DNA of 55,184 nt from DATFCK01 sp045809745 (GCA_045809745.1 JBJMXE010000073.1:1-55184); one strand, 5' to 3'; counted from the first letter of the stretch, positions 42,956 to 52,108 are shown. Notes: generated from the sequence alone by a model not told the origin. Translations and numbers: made by a program.

Positions 42956-42980
42956 TTCAGCGCGAATGCACCGAGTGGGG

Positions 42981-44219
42981 CTAGGCGGCCAACTCGAGGC
43001 GTGACCGCTCGATTCCCCGAAGCTCAAACAACCGGATCAGCGTTTCTTCGATCAAGTTGTTAGGGCAGGAAGCACCGGCAGTGATCCCGACCACAACCGG
43101 GCCTGGTGGCAACCAGAAGTGGGACACCACTTCACGTTTCTCGTGAAGATTGTAGTGCTGGATTTCCGTCGCGGATACCAATCGCGAGGCGTTCAGTACA
43201 AAATAGGTTGGTAGTTTTTCTTCGCCCATCTCGGCCAGATGCGAGGTATTCGAGCTGTTGTAGCCGCCCACCACCAGCAGCAAATCCAGTTTCACATCAA
43301 GCAACTCGCGCAGAGCATCCTGTCGCTCCTGAGTAGCCCCGCAGATGGTATCGAAAAACCTGAAATTGTTTTCCGCCGACTGGAAGCCGTCACGATCAAT
43401 GATCGCTTTGCGGATCCGGCGTTGCACTTCTTCGGTCTCACCGCGCAACATCGTGGTCTGATTGGCAACACCTATGGTCGTCAAATGCAGATCAGGGTCG
43501 AAACCGGCAGAGTAAGCGCCTTTAAATTTTTCGAGGAACGCCTGTTTATCGCCGCCCTGCCGGATGTAATCACAAACGTAATCGGTATCAGCCAGCGTCA
43601 GCACCACCAGGTAATGTCCTTTGCCGTCGCCAAGGGCGCGCGAGCTGGTCGCTTTAGTCTCCTCGTGTTCGGCCTTACCGTGAATAATAGAGGTGGCGGA
43701 TTCACTGGCGTATTTGCGCACCCGTTTCCAGACGCTCATCACGTCGCCGCAGGTTGTGTCCACGATCTGGCAACCGCGCTCCTTGATCTGCTGGAGCATC
43801 GACAACTCAGTGCCGAATGCGGGAACAATCACCACATCTTCGGGCTGCAGATCCGATATCTCGGCCTGTTTGTTTCGGCCGGTCAGGTTTTTGATGCCTA
43901 ACGACGCGATCTGCTGGTTCACCTCCGGGTTGTGAATGATCTCTCCCACAATAAACAGCCGCCGGTCCTTGAACACTTTCCGGGCGGCGTAAGCGAGATC
44001 GATCGCGCGCTCGACGCCGTAACAGAAGCCGAACTGCTTCGCCAGTCGCACCGTCGTATCGCCGATTGAAATCAATCCCCCGGCGCGGCGCACCTTATCC
44101 ACGATGTCGCTGCGGTAATGAGACTCCACCTGCTGCTGCACCGCCGCCATGACGTCGGGGGTCCGGAGGTTGACTTTCTCGCGCGCTGTTGTGCCGCTCG
44201 AAATCAGGTTTGTGCTCAT
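42981..44219 (-). CDS. ispH: 4-hydroxy-3-methylbut-2-enyl diphosphate reductase, long type
   Basis: IspH/LytB, the last enzyme of the MEP isoprenoid pathway, reducing HMBPP to IPP and DMAPP with a 4Fe-4S cluster. The cysteine ligands are in KQFGFCYGVERAI, IVDTTCGDVMSVWKRV and FDTICGATQERQDAL; HNPEVNQQ and TSHLAEMGEE supply active-site residues. At 412 residues it is of the long plant/cyanobacterial class (E. coli IspH has 316), with VGITAGASCPNNLIEETL near the end. An extra N-terminal 40-50 residues precede the core. It is monocistronic, with a 75-nt gap to the transpeptidase. Confidence 0.95.
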   Translation of the reverse strand: MSTNLISSGTTAREKVNLRTPDVMAAVQQQVESHYRSDIVDKVRRAGGLISIGDTTVRLAKQFGFCYGVERAIDLAYAARKVFKDRRLFIVGEIIHNPEVNQQIASLGIKNLTGRNKQAEISDLQPEDVVIVPAFGTELSMLQQIKERGCQIVDTTCGDVMSVWKRVRKYASESATSIIHGKAEHEETKATSSRALGDGKGHYLVVLTLADTDYVCDYIRQGGDKQAFLEKFKGAYSAGFDPDLHLTTIGVANQTTMLRGETEEVQRRIRKAIIDRDGFQSAENNFRFFDTICGATQERQDALRELLDVKLDLLLVVGGYNSSNTSHLAEMGEEKLPTYFVLNASRLVSATEIQHYNLHEKREVVSHFWLPPGPVVVGITAGASCPNNLIEETLIRLFELRGIERSRLELAA

Positions 44220-44294
44220 GGCCAGAAACTATACCGCGACAGAGGTCACGCCGCTATGGCTAACCTGCGCCCGACTCTGCTTACGAAGCCGTGG

Positions 44295-44909
44295 TTATTG
44301 ATCAACCAGGAGTGGCCCTGGCGGATCCTTGAACCAGCTGGCGGACATCATCTGCGCACGTGGAGGGTCCGGATCCCGGCTCTGATCGAGACGCTGCACC
44401 ATTTTCCCGTACAGCTTATCTTCCGGCAGCGACGTTTCAATGTCGACCGGGGTGCCGATCTGGACCAAAGCGAACAGTCGAGCCGCCGCCTCGCGATGCA
44501 GCCGAACACAGCCGTGGGTGTGAGCCACTGGCCAAACGAATCCTTCGTGGAAGCCGTATGCCGGCTTGAATTCGCACCAATAGGCCATCGGATAGCCACG
44601 ATCAGGCTCGCTGGCCCGCCGACGGTTCTTCTCCTTGTTATAAATCGTGAAGTGACCAGTTGGAGTCTCGGCCCCCGGCTTACCCACGTTACCCTGAACG
44701 GCCATCAGGAGGCGGTCGCCTTCCATTACATAAAGGTTCTGGGTGGAGGTGGAAAGTTTCACTCGCACCTTTGATGGATCATGTGGTCGATAGGCCGTCA
44801 CGTGATAGTTGCCACTACTACGAGAAGCAAGAGGACCGGTAGCGCAGCCGTTGAACAGCACAACCACAACGGCCAGAAGCAGGAAGTTCAGTTTGGACAC
44901 AATTCGCAT
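44295..44909 (-). CDS. L,D-transpeptidase (YkuD) lipoprotein
   Basis: A 204-residue protein from the ATG at 44907-44909. A lipoprotein signal is evident: SKLNFLLLAVVVVLFNGCAT, with Cys as the lipidation site. The YkuD domain carries HTHGCVRLHREAA with the catalytic Cys and His, and upstream ETPTGHFTIYN. Such enzymes form 3-3 crosslinks in peptidoglycan or attach lipoproteins to it. The acyltransferase gene upstream ends 34 nt before this start, on the same strand, so the two may be co-transcribed. Confidence 0.9.
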   Translation of the reverse strand: MRIVSKLNFLLLAVVVVLFNGCATGPLASRSSGNYHVTAYRPHDPSKVRVKLSTSTQNLYVMEGDRLLMAVQGNVGKPGAETPTGHFTIYNKEKNRRRASEPDRGYPMAYWCEFKPAYGFHEGFVWPVAHTHGCVRLHREAAARLFALVQIGTPVDIETSLPEDKLYGKMVQRLDQSRDPDPPRAQMMSASWFKDPPGPLLVDQ

Positions 44910-44943
44910 AACTTCCCTACTGGAGAATTGACCAGGGCTGTTG

Positions 44944-45933
44944 TCAACCCGTCGTGTCATCGTTCCCCGCGTTTCCTTCGGCGATCATCCGGTCGAACGC
45001 ATTCCAATTCTGGGCGTAGAACGGATACTGCCGGTCGGGCTCATGCGGTTTGTAACGCCAATGTTTGTACATCCACAACCATGGCTCCGGTTGTTTCCGC
45101 ACATATGGTTCGAACGAGTCCCAGCAGGCCTGGGCAATCTGTTGAAGCGTCATCGTGTTGGTGTTCTCGATCTGCCGATGAAACACGATACGGTAACGTC
45201 CGCGCGGCAGTGGTTCGCAATGCGCCGGGATCACTGGCGCACCGGTCTTCTGATGCAGCCACGCATGGGCGGATGTCAGACTGGTTTTGAGCCCAAAGCA
45301 GTTTACCGCCACTGCCCCTTGCCGCGGCGGAACGGTAAGATCCACTAGTAACGCGGTGCGCCCTTTTCGGCGGAGGACCTTGTATAGCCTAACGATTCCG
45401 CGATCGCGTGGAATCAACTCGTGACCCGATTGCTGCCGCAGCGCCCGATAGACTTCGTCCAACCGCTGGTTCTTGAACTCCTCTGAGATAATCGTCCCGG
45501 GAAGGCCCGCGAATCCGCAGGCCAGACCTAGCCACTCGAAATTGCTGTAATGAAAACAGGCGATAATGAAGCTTCGCTCCGGCCCACCGTTTCGCGCGCT
45601 CTCCTCAAAGTTCTCGAATTCGATATAGTCTCTAAAATTGGCGACCGTTAGGCGAGGGCTCCACAGCAGGTCGATCGCGGACTGGGCAAAATGACGGTAA
45701 GACGCGCGCAGCACGCGATGCCTCTCGCCAGGACTCATCTGATCGCCAAACGCCGCTTCCAGATTGCTCAGGGCCACTTCCCGGCCCTTCCGGTCGAAAA
45801 TTGAGGCCGCCGTGCCTAACCATTTGGCGAGGAGAAGGCACAAAGCACGCGGCAGCAACGGCACCAGCTTCGTGGCGCCGACCAGCCCCAGCCATTCCAG
45901 CCGGTAGCGTAGTTGTTTCGCTCCTGAAACCAT
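44944..45933 (-). CDS. LpxL/HtrB-type lysophospholipid (lipid A) acyltransferase
   Basis: A 329-residue acyltransferase of the LpxL/LpxM family. The N-terminus has a hydrophobic segment (GLVGATKLVPLLPRALCLLL) and the domain motifs are NLEAAFGDQMSPGERHRVL, ACFHYSNFEWLGLACG with the catalytic His and Glu, and ALLVDLTVPPRQGAVAVNCF. Near the C-terminus PEPWLWMYKHWRYKP matches the W-rich end of the family. It would add a secondary acyl chain to lipid A or an outer-membrane lipid, which argues for a Gram-negative host. The gene lies 34 nt before the L,D-transpeptidase. Confidence 0.9.
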   Translation of the reverse strand: MVSGAKQLRYRLEWLGLVGATKLVPLLPRALCLLLAKWLGTAASIFDRKGREVALSNLEAAFGDQMSPGERHRVLRASYRHFAQSAIDLLWSPRLTVANFRDYIEFENFEESARNGGPERSFIIACFHYSNFEWLGLACGFAGLPGTIISEEFKNQRLDEVYRALRQQSGHELIPRDRGIVRLYKVLRRKGRTALLVDLTVPPRQGAVAVNCFGLKTSLTSAHAWLHQKTGAPVIPAHCEPLPRGRYRIVFHRQIENTNTMTLQQIAQACWDSFEPYVRKQPEPWLWMYKHWRYKPHEPDRQYPFYAQNWNAFDRMIAEGNAGNDDTTG

Positions 45934-46127
45934 GATCCGCCGCAGCTTAGCGTGCCCGGGCTACCTGTCGCCACATCTCTGGAGCGCCAGGCACCGATCA
46001 CAATCCGTGGCCGCCATGGCATCACGAAACGGCGAAATACCGATGCTGCGACAGCACCCCCATGATTGACTTGAAGTGGATCAACCTTAGGTTGAAAAAG
46101 CGTACGTCTGCCGCGCGCGCGACCACC

Positions 46128-47927
46128 GTGAAAAACGTTCTTTTTGTCTGTACCGGCAACATTTGTCGGAGCCCCATCGCAGAGGGACTTTTCCGCCAAT
46201 TAATCGGAAATCGAAAGGATATCGAGGTCGGATCCGCCGGCGTTCATGCGGTTCGTGGCCAGCCGCCGAGCCTCTATGCCGTGCAGGTTTGCGCAGACAG
46301 TGGAGTAGACATCAGCGGACTTCGAAGCCAACCGTTGACTCCGGCACTGGTCGAACGCGCCACCCACATTTTCGCAATGACCGGCGCCCACTTGGAGACG
46401 ATTCAGCTACTGTTTCCGCAGGGCAGCGAGAAATCTTACCTGCTGCGCGAATTCGAAGAACCCGGCACCACCGTTTGGCGCGATGTGCCTGATCCCATCG
46501 GTCTCGGACGCGACGTTTACGAAGTCTGTTCGAAGACCATTAAAAACGCTTTACCGAGTGTGCTCGCGTTCGTAGAACAAAATGCACTCGTTCCGCCGGG
46601 TTCGTCCCGCAAGAGTGGCTCTTCTTCCTATTCCATGGGCGATATTCCACACCAGGTTCACACCGGCAACGCACCCCAGCAATGGGTCTACGGTGAAGCC
46701 CTGCGCCGGGCAGATCCGGAAATTTTCGACGTGGTCAGGGCCGAGGAAAACCGGCAGCGGGAAAACATCGAGCTGATTGCCTCCGAGAATTTCACCAGCC
46801 GCGCGGTCATGGAAGCGCAGGGCAGCGTCCTAACGAATAAATATGCCGAAGGTTATCCAGGAAAGCGTTGGTACGGCGGCTGTGAGAACGTCGATGTCGC
46901 TGAGCAACTCGCGATCGACCGGGCGAAACGGCTGTTCGGCGCCGAGCACGTCAACGTGCAACCGCACAGCGGCGCGCAGGCAAATATGGCGGTGTATTTC
47001 GCCGCCATTAAGCCCGGGTCGAAGATCCTAACGATGAACCTCGCCCACGGAGGTCATCTGACGCACGGGCATCCGGCGAATTTTTCGGGTAAGTTTTATC
47101 AAGTTACCCACTACGGAGTCTCAGAGAAGACCGAGCAGATCGATTATGACGCGCTTCAGAAGCAAGCCGAAGAAGCGCGGCCGGTCATGATTACCGCCGG
47201 AGCTTCAGCTTATCCGCGCCTTCTCGATTTCCCGCGGCTTCGCCAGATTGCGGATTCGGTCGGGGCGATCTTGTTCATTGATATGGCGCACATTTCCGGG
47301 TTAGTGGCCGGCGGACAACATCCAAGCCCGATCCCGCACGCGCACTTCGTCACTACGACCACGCACAAAAGCCTTCGTGGGCCGCGCGGCGGCATCGTCA
47401 TGTGTCAGCAGAAGTTTGCCAAGGAAATCGACTCGATGCTTTTCCCTGGAATTCAGGGTGGCCCTTTAATGCACGTAATTGCGGCGAAGGCGGTCTGCTT
47501 CCACGAGGCATTGCAGCCGCAATTTCGCGATTACCAGCGCCAGGTCGTGGTGAACGCAAAAGCGCTGGCCGCCGGATTGAGCAAACACGGATTTCGGATT
47601 GTGTCCGGAGGAACCGACAACCACCTGATGCTGGTCGATCTCCGGCCAAAGGAGATCAACGGAAAACAAGCGCAGGAAATACTCGACCGCGCCGGGATCA
47701 CCGTTAACAAAAACGCAATTCCGTTTGATACTTATCCGATCTTCAAGCCGGGCGGAATTCGGGTCGGAACTCCCGCCGTGACTACTCGCGGCATGAAGGA
47801 AGAAGAGATGCTCGAAATCTCCGATCTGCTGGCTGAAGCACTCGATAAACGCGACGACGGCGATGCATTGACACGCGTCCGCAGCAAAGTGCGCGATCTT
47901 ACCCGCCGCTTTCCGCTGCCATCGTAG
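46128..47927 (+). CDS. glyA: Low-molecular-weight phosphotyrosine phosphatase fused to serine hydroxymethyltransferase
   Basis: One open frame encodes two enzymes. From the GTG at 46128 (an ATG at 46062 is also possible), residues 1-150 are an LMW phosphatase with NVLFVCTGNICRSPIAEGLF, the catalytic P-loop, and VPDPIGLGRDVYEV with the general acid Asp. The Ile after CTGN fits phosphotyrosine enzymes rather than YwlE-type arginine phosphatases, which have Thr. After a Ser-rich linker (GSSRKSGSSSYS) follows serine hydroxymethyltransferase: ENIELIASENFTSRAVMEAQ, KYAEGYPGKRWYGGCE, HVNVQPHSGAQANMAVY, and TTTTHKSLRGPRGG with the PLP Lys. An internal ATG at 46635 would give a normal 430-residue enzyme, but no stop separates the two. 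Confidence 0.93.
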   Translation: MKNVLFVCTGNICRSPIAEGLFRQLIGNRKDIEVGSAGVHAVRGQPPSLYAVQVCADSGVDISGLRSQPLTPALVERATHIFAMTGAHLETIQLLFPQGSEKSYLLREFEEPGTTVWRDVPDPIGLGRDVYEVCSKTIKNALPSVLAFVEQNALVPPGSSRKSGSSSYSMGDIPHQVHTGNAPQQWVYGEALRRADPEIFDVVRAEENRQRENIELIASENFTSRAVMEAQGSVLTNKYAEGYPGKRWYGGCENVDVAEQLAIDRAKRLFGAEHVNVQPHSGAQANMAVYFAAIKPGSKILTMNLAHGGHLTHGHPANFSGKFYQVTHYGVSEKTEQIDYDALQKQAEEARPVMITAGASAYPRLLDFPRLRQIADSVGAILFIDMAHISGLVAGGQHPSPIPHAHFVTTTTHKSLRGPRGGIVMCQQKFAKEIDSMLFPGIQGGPLMHVIAAKAVCFHEALQPQFRDYQRQVVVNAKALAAGLSKHGFRIVSGGTDNHLMLVDLRPKEINGKQAQEILDRAGITVNKNAIPFDTYPIFKPGGIRVGTPAVTTRGMKEEEMLEISDLLAEALDKRDDGDALTRVRSKVRDLTRRFPLPS

Positions 47928-47998
47928 TCTGCGGCGGGTGTAGAAGTGCGCCGCGCAATCTGTACGGCTCAGTGTTGCGGCAGAGAAAGCATAGCTAT

Positions 47999-48101
47999 GT
48001 CATCCCCAGCGAAGTCGAGGGACCTCGCCCACGCAGTGCACGTCACGCGAGTAGGTGAGGTCCTTCGTTCTTCGGCTCCGCTGCACTGCGCTCAGAATGA
48101 C
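47999..48101. repeat. Dispersed palindromic repeat, copy C
   Basis: The left arm (47999-48025, gtcatccccagcgaagtcg) and right arm (48058-48101, ending gcgctcagaatgac) are imperfect inverted repeats, and the right arm is longer by about 17 nt. The spacer gcagtgcacgtcacgcgagt is nearly identical to that of copy B. The preceding tag is catagctatg. It occupies the 335-nt non-coding stretch 47928-48262 upstream of zwf, where I see no other feature. Confidence 0.85.
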
Positions 48102-48262
48102 ATGCTTAGTTGTGTTTGCGCATGAATTGCTCGGAGATTGCCAGACAGAACGTCTCGAAGAATAGTTCAGCCCAAAACCCGCCGAGCAAAAAGAACATTC
48201 AGAACACGGTCGCCGATTTTATCTTACCAACTTGGCGCCGTTCTGCGTAAGCTGGCCGCCAC

Positions 48263-49807
48263 ATGAATCGCACGGCTGAGCCCACCGCTTCGAACCCTCT
48301 TCGCGAAGGACTTTCCACTCGCGCCGTGCCGCAACCGTGCTCAATCGTCATTTTTGGTGCGACTGGCGATCTGACGCATCGAAAACTGATTCCGGCGCTC
48401 TACAATCTCGTTGCGGATGGAGAGCTTCCGCCGGCCGTTGCCGTCGTCGGTGTCGCGCGGCGTGACAAAAATGACGAGGGCTTCCGCAAAGAACTCGAAG
48501 AGTCCGTTCGCAAATTCTCCCGGCAGAATGTTCGCGACGAGATCTGGAAAACGTTCTCTCAATCCATTTCCTACCACCGAACGGAGTTTCACGACCTCAA
48601 AGGTTACGAATCGTTAGCCGAACGTTTGCAGCAGATCGATAAGGAACGCGGAACCCGCGGCAATCGTCTGTTCTATCTGGCCGTCGCCCCCGAACAATTT
48701 GACGACATCGTCGCCAACATCAAAACCGCGGGGCTCAATCGCGCGCCGGAAGGGAGCTGGGCCCGGGTCATCGTGGAAAAGCCATTCGGCACCGACCTGG
48801 CGTCCGCCCGTGAATTAAATCGCATCGTTAGCAATTCATTTGCAGAAGATCAGACCTACCGCATCGATCATTTCCTCGGAAAAGAGACCGCGCAGAACAT
48901 TTTAGTTCTCCGGTTTGCCAACGCGATTTTCGAACCGCTGTGGAACACGCGATACATCGATCACGTTCAAATCACCGCGGCGGAGACGCTCGGCGTGGAA
49001 GGTCGAGCCGGTTATTACGACAAATCGGGAGCGCTGCGGGACATGGTGCAGAATCATCTGCTTCAATTGCTCTGCCTGATTGCGATGGAAGCGCCCACTG
49101 ATCTGGCCGCCGACAGTATCCGGGACGAAAAAGTAAAGGTGGTCCGCTCTCTTCGGCGAATGGCGGGGGACGCTGTGATTGAAAACGTGGTGCGCGGCCA
49201 GTACGCCGCCGGCGCGATCAACGGCAAGCCGGTTGCCGCCTACCGCGATGAACAAGGGGTGGATCCTAAGTCGAACATTGAAACCTACGTGGCGCTTCGA
49301 TTGAGGATCGACGACTGGCGCTGGGCCGACGTTCCGGTTTACCTTCGGGTCGGCAAACGATTACCAAAGTCCGGCACCGAAATCTCAGTTCACTTTAAGA
49401 AGGCGCCACCGGTTCTATTCAACAAGGAGACAACCACACTCGATCAGAATGTGCTCGTCATTCGCATTCAGCCCGACGAAGGCATCTCGCTGCGGATGCA
49501 GGCAAAAATTCCAGGAACGAGCTTGCGCATTGAGCCGGTGAAGATGGATTTCCATTACGGCACATCATTCGGCAAACCAAGTCCTGAAGCTTACGAACGT
49601 CTGCTTCTCGATGCCATGAGTGGCGACGCCACCCTCTTCGCCCGTCGCGACGAAGTCGAAGAAGCGTGGGCGTTTATCGATCCAATCGAGGAGGCTTGGA
49701 AAAGTCAGGGCGAAAAAGGACTACACTTTTATTCCGCCGGCTCATGGGGTCCCGAAGAAGCGGACGAATTGCTCTCCCGGGAAGGGCGCGCCTGGAGAAG
49801 GTTGTGA
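48263..49807 (+). CDS. zwf: Glucose-6-phosphate 1-dehydrogenase
   Basis: A 514-residue glucose-6-phosphate dehydrogenase opening the oxidative pentose phosphate pathway. The coenzyme site is IVIFGATGDLTHRKLIPALY; the substrate site is YRIDHFLGKETAQNILVLRF, with IVEKPFGTDLASARELN before it. The C-terminal domain has LRVGKRLPKSGTEISVHFKK and YERLLLDAMSGDATLFARRD. Length agrees with the family (about 490-515). A 34-nt gap leads to opcA. The first 20 residues (NRTAEPTASNPLREG) are not conserved in character. Confidence 0.96.
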   Translation: MNRTAEPTASNPLREGLSTRAVPQPCSIVIFGATGDLTHRKLIPALYNLVADGELPPAVAVVGVARRDKNDEGFRKELEESVRKFSRQNVRDEIWKTFSQSISYHRTEFHDLKGYESLAERLQQIDKERGTRGNRLFYLAVAPEQFDDIVANIKTAGLNRAPEGSWARVIVEKPFGTDLASARELNRIVSNSFAEDQTYRIDHFLGKETAQNILVLRFANAIFEPLWNTRYIDHVQITAAETLGVEGRAGYYDKSGALRDMVQNHLLQLLCLIAMEAPTDLAADSIRDEKVKVVRSLRRMAGDAVIENVVRGQYAAGAINGKPVAAYRDEQGVDPKSNIETYVALRLRIDDWRWADVPVYLRVGKRLPKSGTEISVHFKKAPPVLFNKETTTLDQNVLVIRIQPDEGISLRMQAKIPGTSLRIEPVKMDFHYGTSFGKPSPEAYERLLLDAMSGDATLFARRDEVEEAWAFIDPIEEAWKSQGEKGLHFYSAGSWGPEEADELLSREGRAWRRL

Positions 49808-49841
49808 GATTCGATCTCCTTGCTTTAACCGAATTCGCAGT

Positions 49842-50897
49842 ATGCCGGCCGTAGCTGAAACATTTTCGTTAGGCATGCCGGTGGAAGTTGGCCGGATCGA
49901 TAAAGAGTTGAAAAAGCTTTGGGCGGAAGGCGAAGGCGTGATGACTCGCGCTTCCCTGATTAACCTTGCCGTCTACAGCGACCAGGCCGGTTCGTTAGGC
50001 ACAAACACTCAGTTAATGTCGCAAACGACGGAGAATCACGCCTGTCGCGCCATCGTTATTGAAGCCGACACGACTGCGGCGGAAAATCTGAGTGAGGCGT
50101 GGATTAGCGCCCATTGTCACGTGAGCCGCGCTGGTAGTCGCCAGATTTGCTCGGAGCAGTTGTCCTTCCGACTGGGCGGCCCGTGTACAACTTTGCTGCC
50201 GAGCATTGTCTTCTCGCATCTCGATTCCGACCTCCCCTTTTTCCTGTGGTGGCAGGCTGAGTTCCGTGCGCCGCTCGACCCGGAGCTTTGGTCGTGGGTT
50301 GATCACTTGATTTACGACAGCCACACCTGGCGCGATTACCGCGGGCAAATGCAACTGGTCGAAACGGCAAAGGCGGAAGCAGATCAACGAATCGTGCTGT
50401 GCGATCTGAATTGGACCCGGCTCGACCGGATCCGCGCCGCGGTAGCCCAATTCTTCGATCATCCCTCCGCTCATCATCACTTTTCGAAGATTGAAACCGT
50501 GACGATTGAGCACGCGCCCGAATACCGGTCCACCGCTATGCTTCTGGCTGGCTGGCTGGCGTCCCAGTTGAAATGGCAGCCGAAATCCGCGGACGGCAAA
50601 GCGCTTCAATTTGTGAATGATCAAAAGAAACCGGTCTCAGTAGACTTGCACGAGTCGGGCAAAGAGCCCATCCGCTCAGTGCTGTTGCGCTCCGGTATGA
50701 CGGAATTCGCGGTCAAACATCCCGACGGCGCGGATCTTCTGGTCGTGACCAGGCATGATGATGGTGAGACTCGCATGGATCAACTGATGCCGGCCGGCAC
50801 AAACAATCTGGCGACCTTACTTGGCGACCAGTTATTTCGCGGCGGGCCCCATTCGGTATACATGCGGGTCATCGATCGAATTCGCGATCTGATTTAG
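49842..50897 (+). CDS. opcA: OpcA, glucose-6-phosphate dehydrogenase assembly/activation protein
   Basis: A 351-residue OpcA homologue from the ATG at 49842; the frame is open earlier, but that part overlaps zwf and has no family sequence. In cyanobacteria and actinobacteria OpcA binds and activates the G6PDH tetramer. Conserved stretches are MTRASLINLAVYSDQAG, ENHACRAIVIEAD, and SEQLSFRLGGPCTTLLPSIV. Then DLPFFLWWQAEFRAPLDPEL and RIVLCDLNWTRLDRIRAAVA follow. Position 34 nt after zwf matches the usual zwf-opcA arrangement. No redox-control cysteine pair is obvious. Confidence 0.92.
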   Translation: MPAVAETFSLGMPVEVGRIDKELKKLWAEGEGVMTRASLINLAVYSDQAGSLGTNTQLMSQTTENHACRAIVIEADTTAAENLSEAWISAHCHVSRAGSRQICSEQLSFRLGGPCTTLLPSIVFSHLDSDLPFFLWWQAEFRAPLDPELWSWVDHLIYDSHTWRDYRGQMQLVETAKAEADQRIVLCDLNWTRLDRIRAAVAQFFDHPSAHHHFSKIETVTIEHAPEYRSTAMLLAGWLASQLKWQPKSADGKALQFVNDQKKPVSVDLHESGKEPIRSVLLRSGMTEFAVKHPDGADLLVVTRHDDGETRMDQLMPAGTNNLATLLGDQLFRGGPHSVYMRVIDRIRDLI

Positions 50898-50953
50898 CTC
50901 CTCCGGGCCTGCGTTCCACAAAAAGCCGGTGGTGGACGCCCCCGGTGTATGAG

Positions 50954-50969
50954 TCCTGCTGTGCAGGAG
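50954..50969 (+). promoter_or_regulatory. Hairpin covering the ribosome binding site of the cNMP-binding gene
   Basis: tcctgc at 50954-50959 pairs with gcagga at 50963-50968, leaving a 3-nt loop. The 3' strand includes most of the aggag ribosome binding site, seven nt before the ATG at 50977. The stem could lower translation unless it is melted. Confidence 0.4.
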
Positions 50970-50976
50970 CGCGGCA

Positions 50977-52065
50977 ATGCAGGGTTGCGACTTTTTTGCA
51001 TTTTGCACTTCGCTTAAGCGTCCGGAACTCAAGGCAATAGGGGAATTGTCGTGGGTCCGGCACATGGCGAAGGGCGAGGTGCTGTACAACCCGGGTGAGC
51101 CCGGCAACGCCCTTTACATCATTAACCGAGGGTGCCTCGAGGTGGTTCCTCCCAAGGTTCACGCCCATTCCCAAGTTGTCCGCCTCACTCGAGGCGACGT
51201 GATCGGGGACGTAGAGGCGTTCTCCGAATCGCCTCGAGCTCGATTGGTTCGGGCGGGCGACGACGAAACGAGCCTGCAATGTTTTCCGAGATCGAATTTC
51301 GCCGAGCTGCTCCGCCTCGTACCCTCTTTCTTCCGCTACCTTTGCGAACACATGGCTGCCCGGCTCCTGGATGCGCACGATCTGCCGCCCCACCCGTCGC
51401 ACACCATGGAATTGAGCGGTCGGATATCGACCTTCGATCTAACCACGATCCATCAAACCGTCGTTAATTCCGGACAAACCGGCGAGCTTCAAATCAGGGA
51501 TGAGTCTGCTGAGACCGTCGGCGCGTTCTATTTCGAAACCGGGAAATTGTCTGCTGGTCAATTTCAGCATCTCACCGGTGAGGAAGCATTCTGGCAACTG
51601 TTCCTCATCGAGACGCTTTCCGGCACGTTTTCGTTCTCCGCTGCGGAAAAGCCGTTAACCGATTCGATCCAATCAGCGCGGATTGACCCGACCGGCGGCG
51701 ATCGATTGATCGTGGCCTTGCAGTACCGCGATGAATTCAACCACCTGAAGGAGCAAATGCCCGAGCCGACTGCAAAACTACGGACGGTTGCTCCATCGTT
51801 AAGTTTAAATGGGGAATTGCCTGAGTATCTCGCGCCGATCGCCGGCAAAGTGTGGGAGGTGCTATCAAAACGTCCGATCGCCCTTGCCGAACTTTACCGG
51901 AACTGCTCTGCCTGCGAGCTGAAGATTTACCAGGTCGTGCATGAGCTGTTGCGCTCGAACCAGGTGACTACCGGAGAACCGATCAAAGCCTCCACAGCGC
52001 CCGAACCGCCGCGGCCGGCTGCGCTCGCTCCTTCGGATTCAGTGCTATTCGAGCCCATCTCGTAA
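50977..52065 (+). CDS. Cyclic nucleotide-binding-domain protein with DUF4388 (PATAN-like) domain
   Basis: A 362-residue protein. Residues about 10-120 are a cyclic-nucleotide-binding beta barrel, with KGEVLYNPGEPGNALYIINR, then LEVVPP, VVRLTRGDVIGDVEAFSESP and ARLVRAGDDETSLQCFPRSN; the phosphate-binding cassette is close to canonical (GDVIGDVEAFSESPRAR), but cAMP binding is not certain. Residues about 142-250 are a DUF4388 domain (ELSGRISTFDLTTIHQTVVN, GELQIRDESAETVGAFYFET). The last ~110 residues include a helical region (LPEYLAPIAGKVWEVLSKRP) and a Pro/Ala-rich tail. There is no DNA-binding domain, so it is a signalling protein rather than a Crp-like transcription factor. Partners are unknown. 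Confidence 0.85.
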   Translation: MQGCDFFAFCTSLKRPELKAIGELSWVRHMAKGEVLYNPGEPGNALYIINRGCLEVVPPKVHAHSQVVRLTRGDVIGDVEAFSESPRARLVRAGDDETSLQCFPRSNFAELLRLVPSFFRYLCEHMAARLLDAHDLPPHPSHTMELSGRISTFDLTTIHQTVVNSGQTGELQIRDESAETVGAFYFETGKLSAGQFQHLTGEEAFWQLFLIETLSGTFSFSAAEKPLTDSIQSARIDPTGGDRLIVALQYRDEFNHLKEQMPEPTAKLRTVAPSLSLNGELPEYLAPIAGKVWEVLSKRPIALAELYRNCSACELKIYQVVHELLRSNQVTTGEPIKASTAPEPPRPAALAPSDSVLFEPIS

Positions 52066-52108
52066 CCGGCAAGTGGGGACGAGCACAGCTTCTGCTCCGC
52101 AACCGTCC

